Assembly: GCF_022179245.1 (NCBI RefSeq)
Contig: NZ_BPQM01000029.1
Coordinates: forward strand, 1 to 64,000
Reading direction: 5' to 3'
Length of the DNA stretch: 64,000 bases
Source of the DNA: Methylobacterium gregans
GTDB lineage: Bacteria; Pseudomonadota; Alphaproteobacteria; Rhizobiales; Beijerinckiaceae
Positions within the stretch are counted from its first letter, which is position 1; each line of letters starts with the position of its first letter. The position numbers and the translations under genes are program-made. Positions 45,301 through 53,421 of this stretch are shown here, piece by piece. The notes under the pieces were generated by a model. It was given only the letters and a program-made list of their open reading frames with translations. It was not told the origin of the DNA and made no database searches.

Positions 45301-45782
45301 GGAGGGTGACGGTGGGACGGATGAATGGGCTCGACCGGCGCCGGGTTCTCGCGGGGGCAGCCGGCACGGCGCTGGCGGTCGCTTTGCGGCCGGCCACGGC
45401 GGCGGCGCTGTCGCGCATCGAGACGACCGAATCCGCCATCCGGCGCTTCGCGGGGGACAACCCGATCCGGCCGGGGCGCGTCACCCTCGACCTGCCGCCG
45501 CTCGTGGAGAACGGGAACACGGTGCCGCTCGGCGTCACCGTCGAGAGCCCGATGACGCCGGAGGACCATGTGCGCCGCATCGGCGTGTTCAACGAGAAGA
45601 ACCCGCAGCCGAACGTGGTCACGGTGCATCTGCGGCCGGGCGCCGGCCGCGCCCAAGTCGCGACGCGCATCCGGCTCGCCGACACCCAGCGCATCACCGC
45701 CATCGCCGAGATGAGCGACGGCACCTACTGGTCGGCGAGTGCGGACGCGATCGTCACGCTCGCCGCCTGCCTGGAGGGCTGA
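45297..45782 (+). CDS. soxY: SoxY-like sulfur carrier with variant AACLEG arm
   Basis: 161 aa; a start at Met9 is also possible. The Tat signal is DRRRVLAGAAGTALAVALRPATA. The body matches SoxY (ITLDLPPLVENGNTVPLGVTVESPMTPEDHVRRIGVFNEKNPQP). The canonical GGCGG swinging arm is replaced by AACLEG at residues 156-161: the carrier Cys158 remains but the flanking glycines do not. To my knowledge a SoxY-related family with an AACIE arm has been named, and this fits it. Such a carrier may present a different sulfur substrate or use different partners from thiosulfate SoxY. It pairs with SoxZ encoded 5 bp later. Confidence 0.85.
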   Translation: MRRVTVGRMNGLDRRRVLAGAAGTALAVALRPATAAALSRIETTESAIRRFAGDNPIRPGRVTLDLPPLVENGNTVPLGVTVESPMTPEDHVRRIGVFNEKNPQPNVVTVHLRPGAGRAQVATRIRLADTQRITAIAEMSDGTYWSASADAIVTLAACLEG

Positions 45783-45787
45783 GCCGG

Positions 45788-46108
45788 ATGGCCCGCACCC
45801 TGATCAACCTGCCCAAGACCGCCAAGCCCGGCGACGTGATCGCGATCAAGACCCTCATCTCGCACCCGATGGAGACGGGCTTCCGCCCTGGCGCGGACGG
45901 GCGCATCCTGCCGCGCAACATCGTCACGGAGTTCGTCTGCCGCTTCGAGGACGAGGAGATCTTCCGGGCCGAGCTGTTCCCCGCCTCTGCCGCCAACCCC
46001 TATCTCACCTTCACCTGGGTCGCGACGCGGAGCGGTCGCTTCAGCTTCATCTGGCGCGGCGACGACGGCTTCGACCAGACCGAGTCCGCGGCGATCACGG
46101 TGGCCTGA
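45788..46108 (+). CDS. soxZ: SoxZ, sulfur carrier partner
   Basis: 106 aa, the usual length. It has the SoxZ immunoglobulin-like pattern PGDVIAIKTLISHPMETGFR, RNIVTEFVCRFEDEEIFRAEL and ANPYLTFTWVATRSGRFSFIW. It has no signal peptide and is co-exported with SoxY through the latter's Tat signal. It forms the SoxYZ heterodimer that carries bound sulfur. Confidence 0.95.
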   Translation: MARTLINLPKTAKPGDVIAIKTLISHPMETGFRPGADGRILPRNIVTEFVCRFEDEEIFRAELFPASAANPYLTFTWVATRSGRFSFIWRGDDGFDQTESAAITVA

Positions 46109-46116
46109 GCCCGGCC

Positions 46117-46908
46117 GTGCCGCGCCGCCCGGGCTTCCTGATTCCGGCCGCCCTCCTGGCGCTGGTGCTCGCTGATGCCTCGGTCGAGGCGGAGCCGATC
46201 GCGCCGGCCGATCGCCGCTCGGGCTTCGATCAGATGAGCCCCGAGATCCAGGCCATGCAGCGGGACGACGCTGCCAATCCGGGCATGCTCGCGGTCGCCG
46301 ACGGTGCCGAGCTCTGGACGAAGCCGCCGGTCTCCGGCCTGCCTGCCTGCGCCGGCTGCCACGGCGAGGCCGCCGTGGGCATGCGCGGCGTGGCGTCGCG
46401 CTATCCGGCTTGGGATGCCAGGGCCCAGCGACCGATCGACCTCCAGGACCGGGTCAACGCGTGCCGGCGCGAGCGCCAGGGCGCCGCTCCCCTCGCTTAC
46501 GAAAGCCCCGAGCTGCTGGCCCTGACGGCCTACGTCGCTACCCAGTCTCGCGGCTTGCCGATCGCGCCGCCCGAGGACTCCCGGCTCATGCCTGCCCGGG
46601 CGGAGGGCCGTGCGCTGTTCGAGGCGCGCCAGGGCCAGCTTGGCCTGTCCTGCGCGACCTGCCACGACGACCACTGGGGTCGCCGCCTCGGCTCTGCCGT
46701 GATTCCGCAGGGCCAGCCGACCGGCTACCCACTCTACCGCCTGGAGTGGCAGGGGCTCGGCTCGCTGCAGAGGCGCCTGCGCAACTGCCTCACCGGCATG
46801 CGGGCCGAGCCCTTCAGGTACGGCGCCCCGGAATACGTCGCGCTCGAACTCTACCTCGCGACGCGGGCCGCCCCTCTGCCGCTGGAGACGCCGGCTGTGC
46901 GTCCCTAA
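46117..46908 (+). CDS. soxA: Diheme cytochrome c SoxA
   Basis: 263 aa from a GTG at 46117, 8 bp after soxZ; the ribosome site is weak. Sec signal GFLIPAALLALVLADASVEA. Two heme sites are present, Cys78-x-x-Cys81-His82 (CAGCH) and Cys179-x-x-Cys182-His183 (CATCH). Cys116 and Cys224 are candidate axial thiolates; Cys224 in RNCLTGMRAEPF is the modified catalytic cysteine of SoxA. SoxXA links sulfur substrates to SoxY. It is the last gene of the operon. No soxB or soxCD follows. Confidence 0.9.
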   Translation: MPRRPGFLIPAALLALVLADASVEAEPIAPADRRSGFDQMSPEIQAMQRDDAANPGMLAVADGAELWTKPPVSGLPACAGCHGEAAVGMRGVASRYPAWDARAQRPIDLQDRVNACRRERQGAAPLAYESPELLALTAYVATQSRGLPIAPPEDSRLMPARAEGRALFEARQGQLGLSCATCHDDHWGRRLGSAVIPQGQPTGYPLYRLEWQGLGSLQRRLRNCLTGMRAEPFRYGAPEYVALELYLATRAAPLPLETPAVRP

Positions 46909-47059
46909 CGACCACTGCCGAACGCAGACCGGCACGGATTTTGGCCCGGTCGCGCTTCGGGATCTCCTCTACGGGGGACCGCGCAGGGGAGCTGATTGGC
47001 CCGGCAGAGCGAGGCGGAAGCCGGTATCCCGTCCGAACCGCCGCCCGAAGCGATTGGCT

Positions 47060-47911
47060 TCAGTATCGAGTGAAGGCAAGGCACCGGGAAGAGACATCGA
47101 GCAGAGCGGCGCAGGGATCGGTTGGATCGCGTGGGACCAGCTGAGCGCGAGCGGAGGATTTCGACGCCGGGCGGACGGGTTGTGCAAGAGACTCGCGGCC
47201 GGCCGTGATCGGTAGGCTCGTCAGGCCGATGCCGCGCAGCCCCAGCAGGTTGCGACGTCCCTCGGCCTCGATGCCGCCTGCGGGGAAAACGAGTGCCTCC
47301 TGCGCGGGCGAGGCGAGACCCGCCAGACGCTTACCGTCGGCCCAAGTCACCACGTCGATACCGGTGATGCTCGCGACGTAGATTACGGTCTCTGTCGGTA
47401 GGACCGAGCGGCCGAGAAGCCAAGCATCCGTTCGCCCGGGGCCCGCGTTGTAGGCGGCCGCGGCCAAACCCCAATTGCCGTAGCGGGCCTTGAGGTTCCG
47501 CAGCAACTCCGCAGCTTTCGGAATGGCCTTCTCGGGGTCGAAGGGGTCGTCGAGCCCCATCTCGGCGGCAGTTGCCGGCATGAACTGGGCGATGCCCTGC
47601 GCGCCCTTCACGCTCACGGCCTGTGGGTTCAGGCCGCTCTCCTGCTTCAGCAACCGAAGCAGGAAGCTCTCCGGAACGCCGGTGCTCACCGCCGCCTGAG
47701 CGATGATGGCGCCGAGGTTCCGGCTCCGGTCCTGGCCCCGCTCGACCATCATGACGACACCGAGTGGCTCCGGTGCGGCCAGCTCGATGACGGGGACCGA
47801 CGCGGTGAGGTCTAGAACCAGCGGGGCCGCCCGGCGAAGATCGGCACGGGCCGTCGTGCAGAGGAGGAGCAGGGCCGCAAACGCGCGGCCCGATCCGCGC
47901 GGAGAGGTCAC
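47060..47911 (-). CDS. Lytic transglycosylase (SLT domain)
   Basis: 283 aa with a Sec signal (FAALLLLCTTARA). The SLT fold has the catalytic Glu in LLKQESGLNPQAVS, then GAQGIAQFMPATAAEMGLDDPFDPEKAI and WGLAAAAYNAGPGRTDAW. It cleaves peptidoglycan glycan strands. It is the last gene of the curli operon, starting 2 bp after csgG, so it may open the wall for the CsgG pore. That link is inferred from gene order. Confidence 0.85.
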   Translation of the reverse strand: MTSPRGSGRAFAALLLLCTTARADLRRAAPLVLDLTASVPVIELAAPEPLGVVMMVERGQDRSRNLGAIIAQAAVSTGVPESFLLRLLKQESGLNPQAVSVKGAQGIAQFMPATAAEMGLDDPFDPEKAIPKAAELLRNLKARYGNWGLAAAAYNAGPGRTDAWLLGRSVLPTETVIYVASITGIDVVTWADGKRLAGLASPAQEALVFPAGGIEAEGRRNLLGLRGIGLTSLPITAGRESLAQPVRPASKSSARAQLVPRDPTDPCAALLDVSSRCLAFTRY

Positions 47912-47913
47912 GG

Positions 47914-48837
47914 CTAGTTCTTCGCGACGACGACCGCCTCGGGGACGATCTCGGCACTCTGGCTGGCCACAGGCAGAGCCTTGTCGCGATCGAGATAATC
48001 TTGGACCAGGCGCTGGCCTACGATGGGATCGCGGAATTTCCAGAGGCCCTTCTTCGCGCCCTCCATGACGATTGCGTAGACAGCGAGTTCGATCGATTCG
48101 CGAACGGCGAACTGCGTCGGCTCGTTGCGGGTCACGCCGGCATCGAGCGCGAACAGCTTATTCACCGCCACATAGCGGAAGGTGCTGGTCGTGAGGCCGA
48201 TCGAGTAGATCGTCTTGGTCGTCGTGACGCTGCTCAGCACCTCGCCGGACTGGACCGAGACGATACGCATGCCGACGGTGACGACGTCGCGTCGATACTT
48301 GATATCGCCGCCGATGCCGAGATAGCGCGCGCCGATGCCGCCGGTCACGAAGTTCGTGTCGTAGGCCAGGATGCCGCCCTCGACGAGCAGGCCCGCGAAG
48401 CGAATGGGCGGAAGCGGCTTGGCCTTGTCCTGGTCGAACTCCTGCCGGGTCGCCCGGATCAACTGGCGCTCCTGCAGGACATTGGCGAGGCTGCCGCGCT
48501 CGACAACGCGGAACCAGCGGCCGCCGCCGGCCCGCCGGAGGGCATCGATCAGGAAGGCCGCGCCACCCTGCGTGACGGCGCGCGAGAACTCCGCGAAATT
48601 GTCACTCGGCTTGTTCTGGCCGGTCAGGTCGGGAAAGCTGTAGACCGCGAGATCGATCTCCCGGACCGGCGGCGGAAGAAGCTCGAGATTGAGACCGGTC
48701 GGCGAGGTCTCGGTGATGGTCGGCGGCTCGTTCAGAGCCTCGCGCTCGCCGACGGCCATGCAGCCACCGAGGCCGAGTGCCGCGAGGAGCAGTGTGCCGA
48801 CGGTCACGCGCCGAAGAAGGGAAGGCTCAGCCCACAT
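47914..48837 (-). CDS. csgG: Curli secretion pore CsgG (lipoprotein)
   Basis: 307 aa from the ATG at 48837, which places a lipobox (ALGLGGC) at Cys26. A start at 48912 has a good ribosome site but would make the signal sequence too long. CsgG motifs include IDLAVYSFPDLTGQNKPSDNFAEFSRAVTQGGAAFLIDAL, WFRVVERGSLANVLQERQLI, FAGLLVEGGILAYDTNFVTGG and YRRDVVTVGMRIVSVQSGEVL. It forms the nonameric outer-membrane channel that exports curlin subunits. Confidence 0.95.
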   Translation of the reverse strand: MWAEPSLLRRVTVGTLLLAALGLGGCMAVGEREALNEPPTITETSPTGLNLELLPPPVREIDLAVYSFPDLTGQNKPSDNFAEFSRAVTQGGAAFLIDALRRAGGGRWFRVVERGSLANVLQERQLIRATRQEFDQDKAKPLPPIRFAGLLVEGGILAYDTNFVTGGIGARYLGIGGDIKYRRDVVTVGMRIVSVQSGEVLSSVTTTKTIYSIGLTTSTFRYVAVNKLFALDAGVTRNEPTQFAVRESIELAVYAIVMEGAKKGLWKFRDPIVGQRLVQDYLDRDKALPVASQSAEIVPEAVVVAKN

Positions 48838-48978
48838 AAGATCAGGAATCCCGACCGTGACCGGGCCGCCTGCCGCGACCTTCAGGTCTCTCGCGTGTGA
48901 AAGGACCGCCATGGGACCGCTCCGCGTGCGTTGCGGATCCGATCGCGTCGTTTGGACAACCGGCGAATGAACGCGGCG

Positions 48979-49467
48979 CTAGGGGGCCGCAGGCACCACC
49001 ACCTGCGTTATCGTCTGACCATCGTTAATCGTTACCCTAACATCCGACCCGATCCGGACGAAATCAATCGTCGTACCCTGAAACGTGAACGTCCCGTTCG
49101 GGCGCGCATTCTCTCCGAAGATAGACTGCGTGATCTGATTGGCGAGCGAGCTGAAGAGTTGTGACTGCAACTGCTGGGCGAAAATCTGGCCCGGGGTCAA
49201 AGTGCGCGACGTCGCTGCCTGATTGACCGCGTTGAACACCTGCTGCCGACGCTGATCCGCGGCCTGCGGAATATTCTGCGCCTGCGCATCGGCTTGCAGC
49301 CAGCTCCCGTTGAGCGGACTGCCGCCGAAGGCTGGGTTCACGGGCTGATACACGAGGTTTCCAGCAAGACCGGCAGTCCCGGAGAGGGTGAGCGCAGCGA
49401 TGGCCGCAACGATCCGAGTTATCATGGTTTGAACTCTGGTTCCCGGGCGCTTCGCGAGCGTGCCCAT
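48979..49467 (-). CDS. csgF: Curli assembly factor CsgF
   Basis: 162 aa from the third ATG of a run at 49467-49473, six bases after GGAG. The mature N-terminus NLVYQPVNPAFGGSPLNGSW is the CsgF signature that sits in the CsgG pore; the rest (QIFAQQLQSQLFSSLANQITQSIFG) is helical. It caps the pore and anchors nucleator to the cell surface. Its start overlaps the stop of the upstream curlin-repeat gene. Confidence 0.95.
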   Translation of the reverse strand: MGTLAKRPGTRVQTMITRIVAAIAALTLSGTAGLAGNLVYQPVNPAFGGSPLNGSWLQADAQAQNIPQAADQRRQQVFNAVNQAATSRTLTPGQIFAQQLQSQLFSSLANQITQSIFGENARPNGTFTFQGTTIDFVRIGSDVRVTINDGQTITQVVVPAAP

Positions 49468-49469
49468 CA

Positions 49470-50099
49470 TCATCTCCGGGCCTGGACCAGACCGAAGCCC
49501 TTCTGGACACCGATCTGGCTGACATCGGCGGACAGGCCGTTGCCGCTCTGGACCACGGACACTTGGCGTCCGCCCGGCACCGAGCCTGTCGCGCTGTTGC
49601 CGTCACCGGTCTGCTGAACCGTCAGGCTTCCCCCGGTCCCCCCGCTCACCGTGAGATCGGCCCGGTTGCCGTTGCCGTCCTGATTCAGGTTCAGGGTCAG
49701 ACCGTTGCCCTCCAGAGTGCCGTAGCCGGCATTGTTGCGGCCGCTCTGGTTGATGGTGGCTGTGTTGTAGGCGCCTGTCGCAGCGACGCCGGCGCGGTTG
49801 CCCTGGCCGATCTGGCCGATCTCCGTCACGTTGCCGGTGCCGATCTGCCGATTCGACGCAACCTGATCGCCCGCGACCGCCGAGGCGCTGTCCGGCCGCA
49901 GGATCGGGATCGAGAGCTGTACTCCACCGATCGTCGCGTACTCGAGAGCCACGCCGGCAGAGACCGGACTCACGTTCGAGCTTCCGGCTTCGCCCAGTTG
50001 TTGCGCGGACGCCGCGAATGGAATCCCTGCCAGCAACAATCCGCCCACAGCGCGGAACATGGCCCGATAGGGAGATGCGAAACGCGAAAATCCGGCCAT
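49470..50099 (-). CDS. Curlin-repeat protein (CsgB/CsgA-like)
   Basis: 209 aa with a Sec signal of about 33 residues ending AASAQQ. Residues 80-205 hold five or more curlin-type repeats (QIGTGNVTEIGQIGQGNRAGVA, INQSGRNNAGYG, LNQDGNGNRADLTV, VQQTGDGNSATG). A non-repeat N-terminal region of 45 residues sets it apart from the large curlin at 50800-52005, so it may be a nucleator. It overlaps csgF. Confidence 0.8.
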   Translation of the reverse strand: MAGFSRFASPYRAMFRAVGGLLLAGIPFAASAQQLGEAGSSNVSPVSAGVALEYATIGGVQLSIPILRPDSASAVAGDQVASNRQIGTGNVTEIGQIGQGNRAGVAATGAYNTATINQSGRNNAGYGTLEGNGLTLNLNQDGNGNRADLTVSGGTGGSLTVQQTGDGNSATGSVPGGRQVSVVQSGNGLSADVSQIGVQKGFGLVQARR

Positions 50100-50357
50100 A
50101 TCTCAGACGCTCCCTACTGAAATGCGCCACCCCGACGGACTGCGAACTAGAAACCCGCGAGATCTATATGTGAATGAATTATTAAAATAGTATCGGAAAA
50201 AATGAGCCTTCAGTGGGCGATATATTGATGTGGATTGTCTTGAGGGACAGGCGCGTCCGAGTCAATTCAAAATTGGGCCGCCCTTAGGACCAGATGCCAT
50301 CCGCATGGCCAAGCGTGCCCAGGATGCCACAGGTTGGCTCATCAGGGGACCGCAATC

Positions 50358-50690
50358 CTAGAGATCGTCCGCCCCGCCGGGTCCGGTGCGCTCGCAGACA
50401 TAGGTGGCACCGCCGGAACTGACGGAGAGGACCGCCCGGTAGTGAGCCGACGGCTCCATCGATAGGCTCAGTCCTTGGATCTGCATCGAGCGACCCGCAT
50501 CGAGCGCGAACTTCGACTGTTGGCTGATCCGCGAGTCCCCGGAAGGGCCCTGCTTGATCACCTGCAGGCGATAGATCCCCACTCGCTCCGCATCGGAACG
50601 GATCTGCACGGAAATCCGAACCTGTGCGCCCACGCGCTGCTCGACGAGCGCGCACGAGATCGGCGGCGGAACCTCGGCGGACACGACCAT
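50358..50690 (-). CDS. csgH: Curli chaperone CsgH
   Basis: 110 aa from the ATG at 50690, which has AGGGGGG at ideal spacing; a GTG at 50711 is possible. It is an immunoglobulin-like CsgC/CsgH domain: VPPPISCALVEQRVGAQVRISVQIRSD, GIYRLQVIKQGPSGDSRISQQSKFAL and HYRAVLSVSSGGATYVCERTG. Two cysteines near the ends could form a disulfide. CsgH is the alphaproteobacterial replacement for CsgC and blocks early amyloid formation in the periplasm. Oddly, no signal peptide can be seen. Confidence 0.75.
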   Translation of the reverse strand: MVVSAEVPPPISCALVEQRVGAQVRISVQIRSDAERVGIYRLQVIKQGPSGDSRISQQSKFALDAGRSMQIQGLSLSMEPSAHYRAVLSVSSGGATYVCERTGPGGADDL

Positions 50691-50747
50691 TACGTCCCCC
50701 CTTTGGACCACAGGCGGCGTGGATGCACACGAGGGTGCCTGAAAAGG

Positions 50748-50783
50748 CGACGTGGCTTCCTGCGGCGGCAGGAAGCCACGTCG
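50748..50783 (-). terminator. Intrinsic terminator after the large curlin gene
   Basis: A perfect 16-bp stem (50748-50763 with 50768-50783) and 4-base loop is followed on the minus strand by CCTTTTC. It lies 17 bp after the curlin stop and would attenuate transcription into csgH, csgB-like, csgF and csgG, letting the fibre subunit be made in excess. Confidence 0.85.
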
Positions 50784-50799
50784 TTCTCGTCGTCCAGGC

Positions 50800-52005
50800 T
50801 TAGCGGCGGTAGACCCCCTGGGTGATCGTCGCAGTGTTGCTGGTGCCGATCTGCGTGCTGGTGATCACGCTGTTGGCGCTGGCGTACTGCCCGGCGGTGA
50901 GAGTGTTGCTCGTGCCGGTCTGCGTGCCGTTGATGACGCTCGCCGCAGAGTTCGACTGCGTGAGGTAAGCGACGTTGAGGTCGCCGGTCTGGGTCAGATA
51001 GATGCCGGCGCCGCTCGAACCCGTCTGCTTCACATCAGCGAGGTTGCTCACGCCGCCGGTCTGAAGCACGCTGATGCGGGCCGCATTGGAGCGGATCTGC
51101 CTGATCTCGGCATTGTTGTCGTTGCCAAACTGATCGAGGAGGATGTCGCTGCCCGTGGAGCTCTCTTGGAACAAGAACGCCTGGTTCCGGTCTCCAGTCT
51201 GCGTCGACTGCAGGGTGCTGCCAGTGTTGAATCCCTGGTATGCCGTGACGATGTTATTGTTGCCGGTCTGGAACAGATTGGCGACGGTGTCCCGACCGCC
51301 GACCTGCACGAGGCTGGCTTCCTGCCGGTCACCGGACTGGGCTACCGTGCCGATGGTACGGGTGGTGCCGATCTGGAACGCACTCGTGGTGTTGTCATGC
51401 CCCGCCTGCCCGATGAGGAGCTGGGAGTTGTCGGTCTTCGACTGTCCGATATCGGCCTTCTGGATTGAACCGCTCTGTCCGATCACGATCTGCGAGTCGT
51501 TCGTCGCGCCGTACTGAATGGCAAGGGCGAACTGCCGGTATGTGTCCTGGACGATCGTGATCGACGAGTTGGAGCCGTCGGTCTGCTCGGTCTTGGCCTC
51601 GTGCCCGAAGTCCGGAGCGCCGTACTGCACCACGGTGGTTGTGTTGTTGGAGCCGCCGGTCTGCTTGAGGTCCGCGCTGTTGGCGTTGGCCTCCTGTGTC
51701 AGGTCGATGGTGTTGCTCGTGCCGCCCTGCTGATTCGACTTGAAGCTGTTGAAGTCGCCCGTCTGATTCACGGTCAGGGTGTTGCTCGTGCCCGATTGCT
51801 CACCCGTCGCGCCGAAGCCGGTGGTGCCATTCGACCCGCCATTCTGCTCGACCTTTACGGTCCCGGACGTGCCAGTCTGCGTCAGGGTGAGTTCGTTGAG
51901 CGTGCCATCCTGCTTGACCGTCGCATCGTTGTTGCTGGCCGCGAACGCCGTCGAGGCGGCGAAGAGCGCGAGCATGCTGACAGCAGTAACCGAAAGATGC
52001 CTCAT
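50800..52005 (-). CDS. csgA: Major curlin-repeat protein (CsgA-like), about 400 residues
   Basis: 401 aa from the ATG at 52005 with AGGGGAT upstream. Sec signal LSVTAVSMLALFAASTAFAA. The rest is about 18 imperfect repeats of 18-22 residues with the curlin pattern (for example LTLTQTGTSGTVKVEQNGG, QTGDRNQAFLFQESS, TQTGTSNTLTAGQYASANS), ending TITQGVYRR. E. coli CsgA has five repeats in 151 residues, so this subunit is unusually long. It is secreted through CsgG and forms surface amyloid. It is divergent from a LuxR-type regulator. Confidence 0.9.
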   Translation of the reverse strand: MRHLSVTAVSMLALFAASTAFAASNNDATVKQDGTLNELTLTQTGTSGTVKVEQNGGSNGTTGFGATGEQSGTSNTLTVNQTGDFNSFKSNQQGGTSNTIDLTQEANANSADLKQTGGSNNTTTVVQYGAPDFGHEAKTEQTDGSNSSITIVQDTYRQFALAIQYGATNDSQIVIGQSGSIQKADIGQSKTDNSQLLIGQAGHDNTTSAFQIGTTRTIGTVAQSGDRQEASLVQVGGRDTVANLFQTGNNNIVTAYQGFNTGSTLQSTQTGDRNQAFLFQESSTGSDILLDQFGNDNNAEIRQIRSNAARISVLQTGGVSNLADVKQTGSSGAGIYLTQTGDLNVAYLTQSNSAASVINGTQTGTSNTLTAGQYASANSVITSTQIGTSNTATITQGVYRR

Positions 52006-52688
52006 GACTGATCCCCTGCGAGTTAGTTTGCCAAGCGTCAGCCGGAGCGATTCACTGTCTGTTGACCAGACCGTCCGATCCGCCGTCTGCATCCTGGCGT
52101 TGTTAACGAGAGATTAAATATGGGCCTGCGGCCCGATCCGCATCATTCATTCAGATGACAATATTAGAGTTTTGATAGAGACGATCGATTCAGGTTAACG
52201 CAGACGCGTGTGATAAATATGTCAAAATTCGTTCATCGATGAACAGAATTTTCTCGACCGATGACTTGGATGCAATTGATCGATCCATGATCGCGCCTGA
52301 TCATATATTTCATCGGCGGAAGAGGCATTTCATCTTAAGACAAGATGCCGAATTTATGAGCGATTTCACGGGCTGTAACGCCATGCTTGCCGTTCTACTG
52401 CCGCTCGCGGCAGGATGCTGCGGCGGCGAGCACGTGGAAGGCGCGAAATCAGGAGACTGAACGCTGACGAAGACCAATGATCGGTCGGAACGTCTCGCGT
52501 GCTATGTAGTCTGCCGCGCCTCTTTGGCGGACAGATCCAGTATCGTCAGCCGTTGCAAGAAGGCATCACTCTGGCGAGTTTCTTCGTTTCGCCGGTGAAA
52601 GCTCTTGTGAAGACCATTTGCGATCCGCTACAGGCGCGGTTCGCGCTCGGAAAACTGTTTTAGGTCGCGGTGAAGCAAATTCTCTCCG
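52006..52688. other. AT-rich control region between csgA-like and LuxR genes
   Basis: 683 bp, clearly more AT-rich than its neighbours, especially 52120-52360. It holds divergent promoters and probably silencer or integration-factor sites, as in the E. coli csg intergenic region. An open frame at 52239-52460 (73 codons) has no recognisable product and no good ribosome site. Confidence 0.5.
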
Positions 52689-53255
52689 ATGGACGAAGAG
52701 TTGTTTTATTTCCTGGGCTTGCTCGATAAAGTGGGCTCGCCGGCCGCTCTGATCGATCAGCGCGGAAACATCGTCGAGTACAACATGCTCGCGCGACAGC
52801 TTATCCGCGCCGATGACATCGACATGTCGCAGCCCGGTGGGAAGCCGTTCACAGGCCGTACCATCCAGAGCGTGCTGACGGACATGTTCGGAACGGTCGC
52901 CTTCGAGCACCCGTCCTCGAACCGGCGCTTGGCTTTCCAGGCGCTGGACATCGTTGCGGACGATGACACGTACCGTCTGATGCTCCTGATCGACCTGACG
53001 CTCAGGCCGAAGGCGTGCGGGCCCGCCCTGGAGAAAATCTTCGGGCTGACCGTGGCGGAGGGGCGTCTCGCGGCCGAGCTCAGCAACGGCATCGCGCTGG
53101 CCTCGATCGCACGCGAGCGCAAGGTCAGCATCACCACGCTGCGCACCCAACTGGCCTCGATCTTCGCGAAGACCGGAACGTCGCGGCAGCCGGAGCTTGT
53201 CGCCCTCCTGGCGCAGGTCTGCCGTGCTCCCCCCGCGCCGGGCGTCGCAGCTTGA
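52689..53255 (+). CDS. LuxR-type regulator with PAS-like sensor, candidate curli regulator
   Basis: 188 aa. The N-terminal 100 residues look PAS-like (SPAALIDQRGNIVEYNMLARQLI). The C-terminal helix-turn-helix is LuxR-type: IFGLTVAEGRLAAELSNGIALASIARERKVSITTLRTQLASIFAKTGTSRQPELVALL. It lacks a receiver domain with a clear phospho-Asp. It is divergent from the major curlin gene; CsgD, the enterobacterial curli activator, is also LuxR-type, so a functional analogue is likely. No direct homology to the CsgD receiver is visible. Confidence 0.75.
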   Translation: MDEELFYFLGLLDKVGSPAALIDQRGNIVEYNMLARQLIRADDIDMSQPGGKPFTGRTIQSVLTDMFGTVAFEHPSSNRRLAFQALDIVADDDTYRLMLLIDLTLRPKACGPALEKIFGLTVAEGRLAAELSNGIALASIARERKVSITTLRTQLASIFAKTGTSRQPELVALLAQVCRAPPAPGVAA

Positions 53256-53421
53256 CCGGAGGGGCACGACGCCGCGCCTATCCGGCGGCGGGCACCCACG
53301 GGTCCCCGACGAGATACGGACGCTCGGGGCATAGACTGTCGTCTGGCCGCGACAGAAGTTCCCGATGCCGGCTCGCGGCACAAACAAAGGGCGTCCGGAT
53401 GAGAATGGGGGGCTTCAACAG

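Noticed and set aside
50800..52005. Repetitive DNA that could be mistaken for a tandem repeat or CRISPR-like array
   Set aside because: The periodicity is at protein level (curlin repeats), DNA copies are imperfect, and it lies within one intact reading frame.
52239..52460. 73-codon plus-strand open frame in the curli control region
   Set aside because: AT-rich, no good ribosome site and no recognisable product; the region is better explained as regulatory DNA.
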